From NCBI GenBank assembly GCA_031422315.1, contig JANOQN010000059.1, positions 54,761 through 118,760 on the forward strand: a stretch of 64,000 nt of DNA, written 5' to 3'. Each line of letters begins with the position of its first letter. Position 1 is the first letter of the stretch. This DNA comes from JANNYA01 sp031422315 (GTDB lineage Bacteria > Pseudomonadota > Gammaproteobacteria > Xanthomonadales > SZUA-5). The position numbers were made by a program, and so were the translations under genes. The notes below the pieces were generated by a model. The model worked only from the letters and a program-made list of their open reading frames with translations. It ran no database searches and was not told where the DNA came from. This document shows positions 1 through 9,267 of this stretch, piece after piece.

Positions 1-2936
1 ATGCGAAACCCCGTTAGCGCCAAGCTGCGCACGCTATTGATGAAAACACTACGCACATGCTGTTTTAACGGCACCTGCGCAGGCCAGCGAACCAGACTCA
101 GCAAGCTGCCAAAAAAACCTGGCAGCAGCAGCATGGCTAGCACGGCAAGGCTCCAGAACCAGGGATCTGACATCACGGCAATGCCTAGACCAACTAACGT
201 CAGCTGCGCAAAAGGTACCAATGAGCGGCGCAGATTGTCGAATATTTTCCCGCGTGACAATTTTGAGAGTGGATTCCAAGCCCGGCTTTTATGACTGACC
301 TGCAAGACGCCCGGCGCCGGCACGCGCGGCAAACACCACTGAGCGATTTGCCAATCTCCGCGAACCCAGCGCGCTTGCCGGCTGACATCGCTTAGGTAGC
401 TGGCTGGATATTGCTCATACAAATGCACATCGCTAATCAGCCCTGATCTAGCGTAGCAGCCTTCTAGCAAGTCATGACTTAGAATTCTATTCTCTGGAAA
501 GCGGCCATCAAGCACCTGCTCGAATGCGTCAATATCGTAGATGCCTTTGCCAATGAACGAGCCCTCGCTAAACACGTCTTGATAGACATCCGAAACCGAT
601 CTTGTGTAAGGATCAATGCCAGGCTCGCTCGAACACAGCCGCGCGTAGATGGAACGCCCAGATAAGCTGGCCGACATGCGCGGCTGCAAAATGCCGTAGC
701 CGCGGGTGACGCGCTGCAGCGCCGAATCGATCTGTGGCTGATTCAGCGGGTGCGCCATAGCGCCAATAAACTGCCTTGCCGCATCACGCGGCAGCTCAGT
801 GTCGGTGTCCAGCGTGATGATGTATTTGACCTTGCTCAGGCTAGCTAGATCACCGACAATTTTTTCAAAATGCTGCGCGCCCGAATGCTGTGAATTCGAC
901 GTCTGTGATCCATGGCTGCGCAAAAGCGCATTTAGTGCACTGAGCTTGCCGCGTTTTCGCTCATAGCCCATCCAAACGCCTTCACTGGCATTCCAGAGCC
1001 TGGGCCGATGCATCAGGAAAAAGCGATCCGCACCAAGCGGCGCACCATTTTGAAACTCATGCTGCCGATACTTTCGATTAAGGCCGATGATGCCTTGTTC
1101 GGCGAGCGACAAAAGCGCTGCATCACCGGCTAGTGAACCCGCGTTTGCATCAAGGTAATCCGTCAGCAGCGCAAAATAGATGTGCGCATCTTGATTGCCT
1201 AAAAAGCGCACCTCCAATGCTTCGAGCAGCGCTTCAATTTCTGCCGCACCGCTCAACATCGAAGGCACCACAACGAGCGTTTTCATGGCAAGCGGCACGC
1301 CGGAAATTGCGGGCGCGGCTAAGTTGGAATTCGCACCAAGCGCACTCAAGCTTTGCACGCCCGACGTGGGCGCGCCAAAGGTCTGCGCAAAGTCCATGCG
1401 TGGCAGGCGTTTAGCCCGTGCAATCAGCGTGGCGAATAAATTGGTCAAGCTCAAGCTCAGCTGTGAAGTACACAGCAAGCAAAGCGCCGCCAATGCCAGC
1501 AGCGCCCAGCCGCTCGTGCCTTGCGCAGCCGCGTGCTTGAGTAACGCCCCGGTAAATAGCAAACTAAGCATCAATGCTGAACCAAAGTGCAGGGTAAGCG
1601 GATAGTGCGCCACCGCCCGCGTTAGGCGATCTTGCCAGCTTATTTTTGCGGCGATTGTTTGCTCCAAATCTGGCAAGCCCGCGCCTTGCAAATAATAGCC
1701 GACGTGCTGGCGAGGCGCGCTACTGGCCGCTTGTGCCAGTTTGATTGCAGTGCGAGCGACGTCAAGCTCCGAGTAGTCACTTGCCTTGGCTAGCCGGTCA
1801 ATCACATGGCGATAACTGTCCCTGGTGGCGAAGTCCATCTTGCCGTAAGTGCAATCGATATCTGCGTGCAAAATCGCTTCAACGTGGCTTAATGACTCGA
1901 CGAATTCCTGCCAGTTGGCTGCGCCTAAAACCCGCAAGCTACCGATGCTATTGCTGATGGAAAGCTGATCAGCGGCGTGCTGCTGATTGCCCGCCAGCAC
2001 CAAGCGATCTATCGTTAAGCTCGATTCTGCCAAACGCTGTTCGATCCAGTTCAAACCCAGTGTGAGCGCCTGCCCATGGCCGCGCAAACGGCGCGCAAGC
2101 TCCGCCACAAACGCGCTCACCATAGGCGGATTTGCGCGCGCCATGTCAGCAATGACCACAATCAAATTCTTCGGATCATGCTCAGCGGTATCAATCATCT
2201 GCGCGGCCCAGTGATTCGCCTCTAGCAAAACCTGCCGATCAATCAAAATGCGTGTTGCCACCCGCCTGAGATTTTCGATCAGCGCCAAACGCAGCATGAT
2301 CGGAATCGCCCACAGCTCACCTAACGCCAGCGGCGTAACGGATTGATAGGCTTCAATGAATTTTTGCAGCATAGGCATATCAAGCCGGCCATCGCTGTGC
2401 GAAATCGCCGCCAACGCAATATCGTAGACGCGCGGCAACTGCGTGGAAGGGCCGCTCGCAAGTTGTGGTAGCTCACGGCTGTAGCCGCGCGGCAAATGCG
2501 CTTTTGCGGTGATGATTTGTTCTTCAATCAGATAAAAATTATCCAGAAACCATTCGCTTGCCGGGGAAATGGCCGGGACGGAAATCGTTTGCGTATCGCT
2601 CGCTTGCTGCGTAGCTTCAGTTGCGCTTCCAGACTGCGTTTCTAGCTCGGTCAAACGACTAAACGCATCTCGCAATGCCGCGCTATTGTCCGCCAAGCGC
2701 AGCAGCAATCGATCAGCTCTATCCGCAGGTTCAACCGTATGCTGCGCCGCCAATGTTTTGCCATAGTCAATCAGCTGATCTACGCTCAAAAGCTCGGCAC
2801 GAAGCGGCGCCAGAGCATCCACTTCGATAGGGTTGAAGCGTTCTTCATGCCAAGCCCCAAAGTTCATCTTCGTGATGCGCAAGATTTTTTTAAGCAGCGA
2901 CGTTCGGCCCCAAAACCTCTTTTTGCCAAGTTTCAT
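1..2936 (-). CDS. ndvB: Cyclic beta-1,2-glucan synthase, N-terminal part (runs off left edge)
   Basis: About 978 codons are open on the minus strand from ATG at 2936 to base 1 with no stop, so the gene is cut by the window edge. NdvB/Cgs proteins are inner-membrane enzymes of roughly 2,800 residues that polymerise UDP-glucose into cyclic beta-1,2-glucans for the periplasm. Family signatures visible in my translation are FLDNFYLIEEQI and LPRGYSRELP near residues 120-150, VYQDVFSEGSFIGKGIYD near residue 780, and a following RILSHDLLEGCYARSG block of the GT84 glucosyltransferase domain. A hydrophobic membrane region lies near the cut end. The phosphorylase-like C-terminal domain (GH94) would lie outside. 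An in-frame stop a short way upstream limits the start choice; the ribosome-binding site is weak. The gene is divergent from the CBS gene. Confidence 0.93.
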   Translation of the reverse strand, partial: MKLGKKRFWGRTSLLKKILRITKMNFGAWHEERFNPIEVDALAPLRAELLSVDQLIDYGKTLAAQHTVEPADRADRLLLRLADNSAALRDAFSRLTELETQSGSATEATQQASDTQTISVPAISPASEWFLDNFYLIEEQIITAKAHLPRGYSRELPQLASGPSTQLPRVYDIALAAISHSDGRLDMPMLQKFIEAYQSVTPLALGELWAIPIMLRLALIENLRRVATRILIDRQVLLEANHWAAQMIDTAEHDPKNLIVVIADMARANPPMVSAFVAELARRLRGHGQALTLGLNWIEQRLAESSLTIDRLVLAGNQQHAADQLSISNSIGSLRVLGAANWQEFVESLSHVEAILHADIDCTYGKMDFATRDSYRHVIDRLAKASDYSELDVARTAIKLAQAASSAPRQHVGYYLQGAGLPDLEQTIAAKISWQDRLTRAVAHYPLTLHFGSALMLSLLFTGALLKHAAAQGTSGWALLALAALCLLCTSQLSLSLTNLFATLIARAKRLPRMDFAQTFGAPTSGVQSLSALGANSNLAAPAISGVPLAMKTLVVVPSMLSGAAEIEALLEALEVRFLGNQDAHIYFALLTDYLDANAGSLAGDAALLSLAEQGIIGLNRKYRQHEFQNGAPLGADRFFLMHRPRLWNASEGVWMGYERKRGKLSALNALLRSHGSQTSNSQHSGAQHFEKIVGDLASLSKVKYIITLDTDTELPRDAARQFIGAMAHPLNQPQIDSALQRVTRGYGILQPRMSASLSGRSIYARLCSSEPGIDPYTRSVSDVYQDVFSEGSFIGKGIYDIDAFEQVLDGRFPENRILSHDLLEGCYARSGLISDVHLYEQYPASYLSDVSRQARWVRGDWQIAQWCLPRVPAPGVLQVSHKSRAWNPLSKLSRGKIFDNLRRSLVPFAQLTLVGLGIAVMSDPWFWSLAVLAMLLLPGFFGSLLSLVRWPAQVPLKQHVRSVFINSVRSLALTGFR

Positions 2937-3150
2937 ACGCGCACCCAAAAAGACTGAATTGATAGCCTATCTGTTGCTTTGCATCTGTCTGGTAGCGCAC
3001 GAGAGCGCGGGACCATTTACTCCGTAACTTATTAACCCAAACGGCGCTTTGACGGCAAAAGTGGCTGAGCCAACCTAAGCGCGCCACCACACAGAAGCTG
3101 ATCCACTCACAAGACTATTCTCCTTCCTGAATCATGCAAGGCGATCAGCG

Positions 3151-3603
3151 ATGAGCTCCAAGACGGTCGGAAGTATTGAGGCGACAACAAAGCTTAGATT
3201 GGCGAAAGCGAGCGCAGACACTAGCTTGCAAGACGTAGCAAAGCTGTTGACGGGAACACAGGTGAGTTTGGTGGTGGTGTGCACAGCGGAAGGCGCAATG
3301 GCAGGAGTCATCACCAAGACTAATCTTGTTCAATACATTGCTAATCCTTCACCGATTACTGGACTATCTAAAGCGAAAGACATCATGCAAACCCAAGTGA
3401 CGTCATGTCTGCCAAGCGATGATTTGGAAAAAGTAGTCGCCTTGATGAAAGCGCGGCACTTGCTGCATATTCCGGTGTTGGATGAAAAGGGTCTGCCGTT
3501 GGGCGTCGTTAATGCACATGATGCGCTCGGCGCAATATTGGTCGACGAGAAATATGAAGAGGCGCTGCTGCGCGATTATGTGCAAGGCGTTGGCTATCAA
3601 TAG
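3151..3603 (+). CDS. Tandem CBS-domain protein
   Basis: A 150-residue soluble protein built almost entirely of two CBS modules: roughly residues 10-65 (ending with the G-V-I-T-K pattern) and 75-135 (D-I-M-Q-T, then H-I-P-V-L-D-E and G-V-V-N). CBS pairs bind adenine nucleotides and usually sense energy state; stand-alone pairs of this size are common near stress and transport genes. No enzymatic domain is attached. It starts a plus-strand run with the stress-like protein (41 nt downstream) and the CPA1 antiporter, which suggests it senses energy or redox state for that group. The partner is not known from sequence. The divergent neighbour is the glucan synthase gene. Confidence 0.8.
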   Translation: MSSKTVGSIEATTKLRLAKASADTSLQDVAKLLTGTQVSLVVVCTAEGAMAGVITKTNLVQYIANPSPITGLSKAKDIMQTQVTSCLPSDDLEKVVALMKARHLLHIPVLDEKGLPLGVVNAHDALGAILVDEKYEEALLRDYVQGVGYQ

Positions 3604-3644
3604 GAAGCTTGCTTTTATCCCAATTCGAATAAGGAAATCGACTC

Positions 3645-4229
3645 ATGAGCAGTATCGTCAACGGTAATTTTACTGATCACAACCAAGCAAAACTTGCGGT
3701 TGCTGCACTGGCTAGCGCAGGTTTTGCGTCGGATCAGATCAGCTTTTTCAAGGTAGAGCTGCCAGGGCATCATTTGGATAGACCAGCCAGCGAGGCTACC
3801 CCGCTTGCGCCCGATGCTAGTGAGACCAAAGTACCCGAGGGCGGTGCTGGTGCGCTTTCTGGTGCGGCCGTGGGCGGGGCGATTGGCGCAGTGATCGCGC
3901 TGGCAACGCTGCCGGTTTTAGGTCCAATGGTGGCGGCTGCGGCCGTCGGCGTCGGTGCTTATGGCGGCTCGCTGTATGGCGTGTTAGACAGTATGGAAGG
4001 CGATGCAACAACTGCCACTGCTGAGAAAATCATGGCGAGTCAAGAAGCTAGGCATAGGCAATCAGGAACCTTAGTAGCGGTGATCGCAGGCGACCAGGAA
4101 TTACAAAATCAGGCGTCGCAAATTTTGATTGCTCAAGGCGCGAGCGATGTTGAATTGACTGCTGGTCAGCTTAGCTATGGCGTCTGGACTGACTTTAACC
4201 CTAGGTTGCCGCTGAAGCTGATAGCCTAA
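3645..4229 (+). CDS. General-stress 17M-like protein with glycine-zipper membrane segment
   Basis: A 194-residue protein. The N-terminus (about 1-50) has the alternating pattern seen in general stress protein 17M-like domains: a short strand, a helix with A-V-A-A-L-A-S-A-G-F, then a second strand. The centre (about 65-120) is a long Gly/Ala hydrophobic stretch with small-residue zipper spacing that should insert in or contact a membrane. The C-terminal part (about 130-180) again looks like a ferredoxin-like half (L-V-A-V-I-A-G-D, Q-G-A-S-D-V-E). The antiporter gene begins 12 nt after its stop, so the two are almost surely co-transcribed. Function is inferred only: a stress-linked membrane-associated factor. 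Confidence 0.65.
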   Translation: MSSIVNGNFTDHNQAKLAVAALASAGFASDQISFFKVELPGHHLDRPASEATPLAPDASETKVPEGGAGALSGAAVGGAIGAVIALATLPVLGPMVAAAAVGVGAYGGSLYGVLDSMEGDATTATAEKIMASQEARHRQSGTLVAVIAGDQELQNQASQILIAQGASDVELTAGQLSYGVWTDFNPRLPLKLIA

Positions 4230-4241
4230 CTCACGCTTGCT

Positions 4242-5924
4242 ATGGAAGTAACCGGCATCGTATTTGTGATGCTGCTGGCGGTGGTTGCCAGCCGCAGCGT
4301 GGCAAGGTTAAGCGGCATTCCTGCGCCTTTTGTGCAAATTGGCTTGGGCGTAGGCATTTATTATTCGCCGCTCACCACGGTTGCGCTTGACCCTGAAGTA
4401 TTTTTCTTATTGCTATTGCCGCCGCTACTTTTTTTAGATGGCTGGCGGATTCCCAAGGATGATCTGCGGCGCGACGCCGGCACGATTTTCAAGCTAGCGA
4501 TTGGGCTGGTGGTGTTCACCGTGGTGGGCGTGGGGTTTTTGATCCATTGGCTTATTCCCACACTGGCGCTGCCGGTTGCATTTGCGCTGGCGGCGGCTCT
4601 ATCGCCCACCGATCCGATTGCGGTGTCGCAAATTGCCGCACGCACGCCGATTCCAACCCGCATGCGGCACATCTTGGAAGGCGAAGCGCTGTTCAACGAT
4701 GCCTCTGGATTGGTGTGCATGCGTTTTGCGGTTGCAGCGATGGTCACCGGAGCGTTTTCGCCGATGGATGCGGGCCTAAACTTCATTTGGGTGGCTTGCG
4801 GTGGCTTGCTGATTGGCGCGGTGACTACTTGGATCGTTACCAGGCCGTGGGCTACCAGCACGGTGTTTTTGGGTGAAGATGGCAGCGCGCAGATCATGCT
4901 GAGCCTGCTGATTCCATCGGGCGTTTACTTGATTGCTGAGCATTTCCACTGCTCGGGTATTTTGGCGGCGGTAGCGGCGGGAATTACCATGGGGTTTGCG
5001 CCACATACGCATTGGCACGCGATCACTAGGATTCGCCGAACCGCAGTCTGGGATATGGTGCAGTTTGCTGCCAACGGCAGTATTTTCGTTCTGTTGGGTG
5101 AACAAATTCCCGATATTTTTTCGGCAGCGCCGTTAACGGTTGCGTCGGCAGGACATGAAAATCCCTGGTGGCTAGCAGCGTACGTATTGGCGATTGTTTT
5201 AGCGCTAGCGGTATTGCGTTTTGTCTGGGTTTGGATGTCATTGCGCGCGGTTTTTGCGCGTTCAAACTCCGGGCAACTTGGCATAACAGAGGCTGGTCAA
5301 ATAGACTCCGATGCGCATGCCGCACCCAAGTATTGGCGCTATGTGCTGGCAATGTCATTAGCGGGCGCGCGTGGCACCATAACGCTTGCAGGCGTTCTGA
5401 CTTTGCCATTGGTGCTGGGCGATGGCAGCGAATTTCCAGGCCGTGATTTAGCCATTTTTTTAGCAACGGGCGTTATCTTGGTTTCACTCTTGCTGGCCAG
5501 CGTTGGCTTACCACAAGCGATCAAAGGGCTTGAGCAAGCACCCAATCCGGCGCATGGCGCGGCGGAAAATAAACTTCGAACTGCGATAAGCGAAGCAGCC
5601 GTAAATGCCATCAACAGCGCCAAGCAGGCTATCGACAAAGATAGCCACGAGCATGCGCGCTACACAGAGGTGGCTGAGCATATCGTTAAAACCTATCGAC
5701 ATCGAATCGCCCGCTACGCTCGCGAAGATGCGCTGGCTTCGCAAGCCGCCGAACCCACCCAGCACGGTGATAACGATCGGATTGAACACGAACTTCGCTT
5801 AGTGGGTTTACACGCCGAGCGCGAAGCGGCAATTCACTACGGACAAACGCACGCAATCAAGCAGGTAATTTTGCGAAAAATTGGCCGTGAGATTGATCTG
5901 CAAGAAGCGCGTTATAGCGGTTGA
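4242..5924 (+). CDS. CPA1-family Na+(K+)/H+ antiporter
   Basis: A 560-residue polytopic membrane protein. About twelve hydrophobic segments fill residues 1-425, with the family hallmarks SPTDPIAV (near 122) and EGEALFNDASG (near 147), which carry the ion-binding acidic residues of NhaP/NHE-type exchangers. The last 130 residues are hydrophilic and predicted cytosolic (helical, rich in Glu/Arg/His), probably a regulatory tail. It exchanges Na+ or K+ for H+ across the inner membrane, for pH and salt homeostasis. The ATG lies 12 nt behind the stress-protein gene. Its 3' end overlaps by 13 nt the end of the convergent AI-2E gene, so no terminator separates them. Confidence 0.9.
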   Translation: MEVTGIVFVMLLAVVASRSVARLSGIPAPFVQIGLGVGIYYSPLTTVALDPEVFFLLLLPPLLFLDGWRIPKDDLRRDAGTIFKLAIGLVVFTVVGVGFLIHWLIPTLALPVAFALAAALSPTDPIAVSQIAARTPIPTRMRHILEGEALFNDASGLVCMRFAVAAMVTGAFSPMDAGLNFIWVACGGLLIGAVTTWIVTRPWATSTVFLGEDGSAQIMLSLLIPSGVYLIAEHFHCSGILAAVAAGITMGFAPHTHWHAITRIRRTAVWDMVQFAANGSIFVLLGEQIPDIFSAAPLTVASAGHENPWWLAAYVLAIVLALAVLRFVWVWMSLRAVFARSNSGQLGITEAGQIDSDAHAAPKYWRYVLAMSLAGARGTITLAGVLTLPLVLGDGSEFPGRDLAIFLATGVILVSLLLASVGLPQAIKGLEQAPNPAHGAAENKLRTAISEAAVNAINSAKQAIDKDSHEHARYTEVAEHIVKTYRHRIARYAREDALASQAAEPTQHGDNDRIEHELRLVGLHAEREAAIHYGQTHAIKQVILRKIGREIDLQEARYSG

Positions 5925-7066
5925 GCCTCATTTTTTGCAGCACGCTTTGACCATATTTCCAGCAACAAAATAGTTATTGTTAAAATCACCGGCCCTAACA
6001 CCAACCCGGATGCGCCAAATACTGCCAGCCCGCCAATAACCGACAAAAACACCAGCACCGTATGCAGCTTTAGTCGAGTGCCGACCAGCATGGGCCGCAA
6101 TAAATTATCAATGGTGCCGACCACGAATACGCCCCACAGCGTAAGAATCAGCGCCTTACCCCAGCTGCCTTCAAGCGCTAAAAAAAGCGCGGCTGGAATC
6201 CACACAATGAACGCGCCGAGCACCGGCACCACGGCTAAAATCGCCATCACCATTCCCCACAGCAGAGCGGCTTGCACGCCCAAACACCACAGCATAAAGC
6301 CGCCCAACATGCCCTGCACGCCGGCTACTGCCAAAGTACCGTAAATGGTGGCGTATATCGTGTCACCAACGCGCTGAAATAATGCACTCACTTCTCTTTG
6401 CTGCATCGGCAAAAGTGCGCGCACGGCCCGCAATGCGGTGCGCCGATCGCGAAGAAAGAAAAACAGTAAATAGAAGGTCATCGCTAAACCAATCACTTGT
6501 ATCAACGAGCCTCGAACAAGCGCACCGGCTGCACCGGTCAGCCAGGTATTGAACGACTTAATCGCGCCGGGCAGATCGAGCTCACTTTCAATTTTTGCTG
6601 CAATCGGGGCCAATGTGGGCTGCGCGGCAAGATTGCGTCGCCACTCGCCAGATTCAACTTTCGCGTCGATCAACTGTGCGCCTGAGGCTGCCTCGCGCAC
6701 CAACCGCTGCGCCACAAAGCTTGCTGGCACCACCACGATCAAGGCAATGGTAAGGACAGCAATTGCTGCTGCAAAATTCGCGCTTTTTACTTTAGCCTCA
6801 AGCCACGTTTGCATCGGCGCAAACAATACCGCGAGCGCAAACGCGCCGGTAATTGCAGGCATAAACGGTGCCGCCATGGCGTAGCAAAAATAAGCGCCTA
6901 TGACTGTTGCTGCCATCAGCACCAGCGTGCGCATATGCGAAGCAGAAGCCCAGTCAGTGTCATCGCTCGGTGCTGTATCCAGCGTCTGATTGATCTGCGC
7001 GTTTGGCGTTAAGTCGCCAGTATTTTCTGGAAAAAATGGGGTTTGCTGGAGGGGTGATTTAGTCAT
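5912..7066 (-). CDS. AI-2E family transporter
   Basis: A polytopic membrane protein of about 384 residues, starting at the ATG at 7066. That ATG lies inside the last codons of pgm and overlaps it by 8 nt, so translation is probably coupled; a longer reading starts inside pgm and is unlikely. After a hydrophilic N-terminus come paired hydrophobic helices, a large periplasmic loop (about 120-190), and a C-terminal set of four or five helices ending in G-L-V-L-G-P-V, the usual AI-2E (UPF0118) layout. Characterised members export autoinducer-2 or work as Na+(Li+)/H+ antiporters. The neighbouring CPA1 antiporter and osmotic context make an ion role as plausible as signalling. Confidence 0.85.
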   Translation of the reverse strand: MTKSPLQQTPFFPENTGDLTPNAQINQTLDTAPSDDTDWASASHMRTLVLMAATVIGAYFCYAMAAPFMPAITGAFALAVLFAPMQTWLEAKVKSANFAAAIAVLTIALIVVVPASFVAQRLVREAASGAQLIDAKVESGEWRRNLAAQPTLAPIAAKIESELDLPGAIKSFNTWLTGAAGALVRGSLIQVIGLAMTFYLLFFFLRDRRTALRAVRALLPMQQREVSALFQRVGDTIYATIYGTLAVAGVQGMLGGFMLWCLGVQAALLWGMVMAILAVVPVLGAFIVWIPAALFLALEGSWGKALILTLWGVFVVGTIDNLLRPMLVGTRLKLHTVLVFLSVIGGLAVFGASGLVLGPVILTITILLLEIWSKRAAKNEAQPL

Positions 7067-8747
7067 TCTCGCTTTCCAGAGCCAGCGCAACCAGCGCCTT
7101 AGCATCAGTCAAAATTAAGTTGAGGTGTTCGGCGCTATTGAAGCTTTCGGCGTAAATCTTGTAGATATCTTCAGTGCCGGATGGCCTTGCCGCGAACCAG
7201 CCTTGAGCGCTCACGATTTTTATGCCGCCAATCGCTGCACCACCCGGCGCGTGCGTCATGACGTTGAGGATGGCATCGCCGGCGAGCGCTGTACGGGTGA
7301 CTTGTTTAGCGTCAAGCTGCGTCAATTTTTGCTTTTGCAATGGCGTTGCCACAGCCTCGATACGATCACCATAAATTACGCCGAATTCGTGCTCTAACTC
7401 TGCGTAGCGCTGCGCTGGATTTTTGCCGGTTACTGCGGTGATTTCCGCCGCTAACAGTGCAGCGCTGATACCATCTTTATCGGTCGTCCAAACGTTACCG
7501 TCAATTTGGCTGAAGCTTGCGCCTGCACTTTCCTCGCAGGCGAACAACAAACTGCCGCCTAACAAACCTTCGGCAAAATACTTGAAGCCCACTGGCGTTT
7601 CCATGAGCTTTAAGCGCTGCCGCTTTGCAATTTTATCCAGCATCGCCGTGCTAACGACGGTTTTGCCAACGCTCGCATCAGTGCGCCAAAACGGGCGATG
7701 TTGCGCTAGATAATCGAGCGCAGCGCTGAGGTAGTGATTCGCGCTGAGCAGCCCGTGTTCGGGCGTTACCACGCCGTGGCGATCATGATCGGTGTCGCAA
7801 GCGATGGCGATATCAAACTGATCTTTGCGGGCGATCAGCGGCTGCATGGCAAAGCGTGAGGACGGATCCATGCGAATTTTGCCATCCCAATCGCGCGTCA
7901 TAAAACCAAACTGTGGATCAACCTGCTGGTTGATGAGCGTCAGATTTAGCCCATAGCGCTCGGCAATGCGTGCCCAATAGTTGATGCCAGCGCCGCCCAT
8001 CGAGTCAACCCCAATGCACAGGCCTGAGCGCGCGATGGCCGCCATATCGATAACGCCTGCAAGTTCGGCTATGTAGCTTTCTAACAAATTGATCGGGTGC
8101 GTGCTTGAGGCATGCAGCGCGGCTGAAAATGGAATGGTTCTAACGCCGCGCAGTCGCTGATTCAGCAACCCATTAGCGTGCGTTTGAATCCAGCGCGTGA
8201 CCTTCGTGTCGGCAGGGCCGCCATTTGGCGTGTTGTACTTTAAGCCACCCGCATCGGGTGGATTGTGCGAAGGCGTAATAACGATGCCGTCGCTAAGCGC
8301 CGAAGTTCGGCCGCGATTATAAGTCAAAATGGCGCGGGAAATGACTGGCGTAGGCGTGTATTCGCCATCTACTGCAATGCGCACGTCAACATCATTTGCC
8401 GCCAACACTTCCAGCGCTGATTCAAACGCAGGTTCCGAAAGCGCATGCGTGTCAAACCCCAAGTGCAGCGGGCCTGATATCTGCGCATGTCTTCGGTAAT
8501 CACAAATTGCCTGCACAATCGCCCATACGTGCCATTGATTGAAGCTCGCATCCAAAGCGCTGCCACGATGGCCTGATGTGCCAAAAACTACGCGCTGCAA
8601 GGGGTTTTCTGGGTCAGGCTGATGATCGTAATACGCCTGAACTAGCGCCTGAACGTCGATGCGCTCATCTATCGGCAGTGGTGTTCCCGCGCCAGGGTTT
8701 AGCACCGGGCTAACGAGTTTACTTGGACTGATGTCAGACACGTTCAA
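7059..8747 (-). CDS. pgm: Alpha-D-glucose phosphate-specific phosphoglucomutase
   Basis: A full-length 562-residue phosphohexomutase that interconverts glucose-6-phosphate and glucose-1-phosphate. Visible motifs: F-G-T-S-G-H-R-G near 55-62 (phosphate binding), the active-site T-P-S-H-N-P loop at 158-163 with phosphoserine S160, the metal-binding D-T-D-H-D-R loop near residue 317, and the sugar-specificity loop C-E-E-S-A-G-A near 400. The product feeds UDP-glucose, the substrate of the cyclic glucan synthase 5 kb away, so both genes may serve periplasmic glucan supply; that link is inference. It is translationally coupled to the AI-2E gene downstream. Confidence 0.95.
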   Translation of the reverse strand: MNVSDISPSKLVSPVLNPGAGTPLPIDERIDVQALVQAYYDHQPDPENPLQRVVFGTSGHRGSALDASFNQWHVWAIVQAICDYRRHAQISGPLHLGFDTHALSEPAFESALEVLAANDVDVRIAVDGEYTPTPVISRAILTYNRGRTSALSDGIVITPSHNPPDAGGLKYNTPNGGPADTKVTRWIQTHANGLLNQRLRGVRTIPFSAALHASSTHPINLLESYIAELAGVIDMAAIARSGLCIGVDSMGGAGINYWARIAERYGLNLTLINQQVDPQFGFMTRDWDGKIRMDPSSRFAMQPLIARKDQFDIAIACDTDHDRHGVVTPEHGLLSANHYLSAALDYLAQHRPFWRTDASVGKTVVSTAMLDKIAKRQRLKLMETPVGFKYFAEGLLGGSLLFACEESAGASFSQIDGNVWTTDKDGISAALLAAEITAVTGKNPAQRYAELEHEFGVIYGDRIEAVATPLQKQKLTQLDAKQVTRTALAGDAILNVMTHAPGGAAIGGIKIVSAQGWFAARPSGTEDIYKIYAESFNSAEHLNLILTDAKALVALALESEND

Positions 8748-8788
8748 CGCACTCAGGCTTGGTGCGCTCAGCGCACTTAAAGGCTCGG

Positions 8789-9064
8789 CTAAGCATCCGC
8801 TGAGCCATCGTTGAAGGCGTCGCGCTGTACTGGATCAACACCTTCTTGAAGCATCGATCCAGCGTCAAATCTCGGTGGTGTGTCTTGCATTGGAAGCGGT
8901 GGCGTATCTTCTACCGGTAGCGGCGGCACATCTTGCAGCGGCGCCGGCGGATCGTCATGCAGCGGAATCGGAGCTGTATCAGGCGAAGGGTTAGTGCTGG
9001 GCAATTGGATGAAGTCATTGCCTAGATAGATGATTTCATCGCGCAGTGAGATAGTTCGGTTCAT
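8789..9064 (-). CDS. Small proline-rich protein with PPLP-type repeats
   Basis: I do not recognise this family. From the ATG at 9064 the product has 91 residues; the frame stays open upstream to 9184, but that part overlaps the intergenic region and reads poorly. After a short N-terminus (I-S-L-R-D-E-I-I-Y-L-G-N-D-F) it holds about five imperfect repeats of a P-x-P-L-x-D-x-P-P-L-P type unit and an acidic C-terminus. There is no signal peptide or membrane segment. It sits 41 nt upstream of pgm on the same strand and could be its leader gene. Low-complexity content means it could be disordered. Confidence 0.5.
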   Translation of the reverse strand: MNRTISLRDEIIYLGNDFIQLPSTNPSPDTAPIPLHDDPPAPLQDVPPLPVEDTPPLPMQDTPPRFDAGSMLQEGVDPVQRDAFNDGSADA

Positions 9065-9267
9065 ACGGTTCGCTCTGAATTTTGCAAAGGTACGCCGCAA
9101 TTTTGAATTCGCTAGCGCCGCCTGATATTCCACATTGTGGGCTGAGCTCGCTGTTCGATACCGAACATGGCAGCTTGACGGCATGGTTCACCCGCAGCGC
9201 GTCAATCCAACTTTGCCTAACAATTTGTTTAAAAACATCGCTAAAATCAAGGATCGATTTTATTTAA

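Noticed and set aside
4361..5466. Several open frames of 100-180 residues on the minus strand inside the antiporter gene
   Set aside because: They lie fully inside a well-supported CPA1 antiporter gene, have no family signatures and show biased composition expected of shadow frames.
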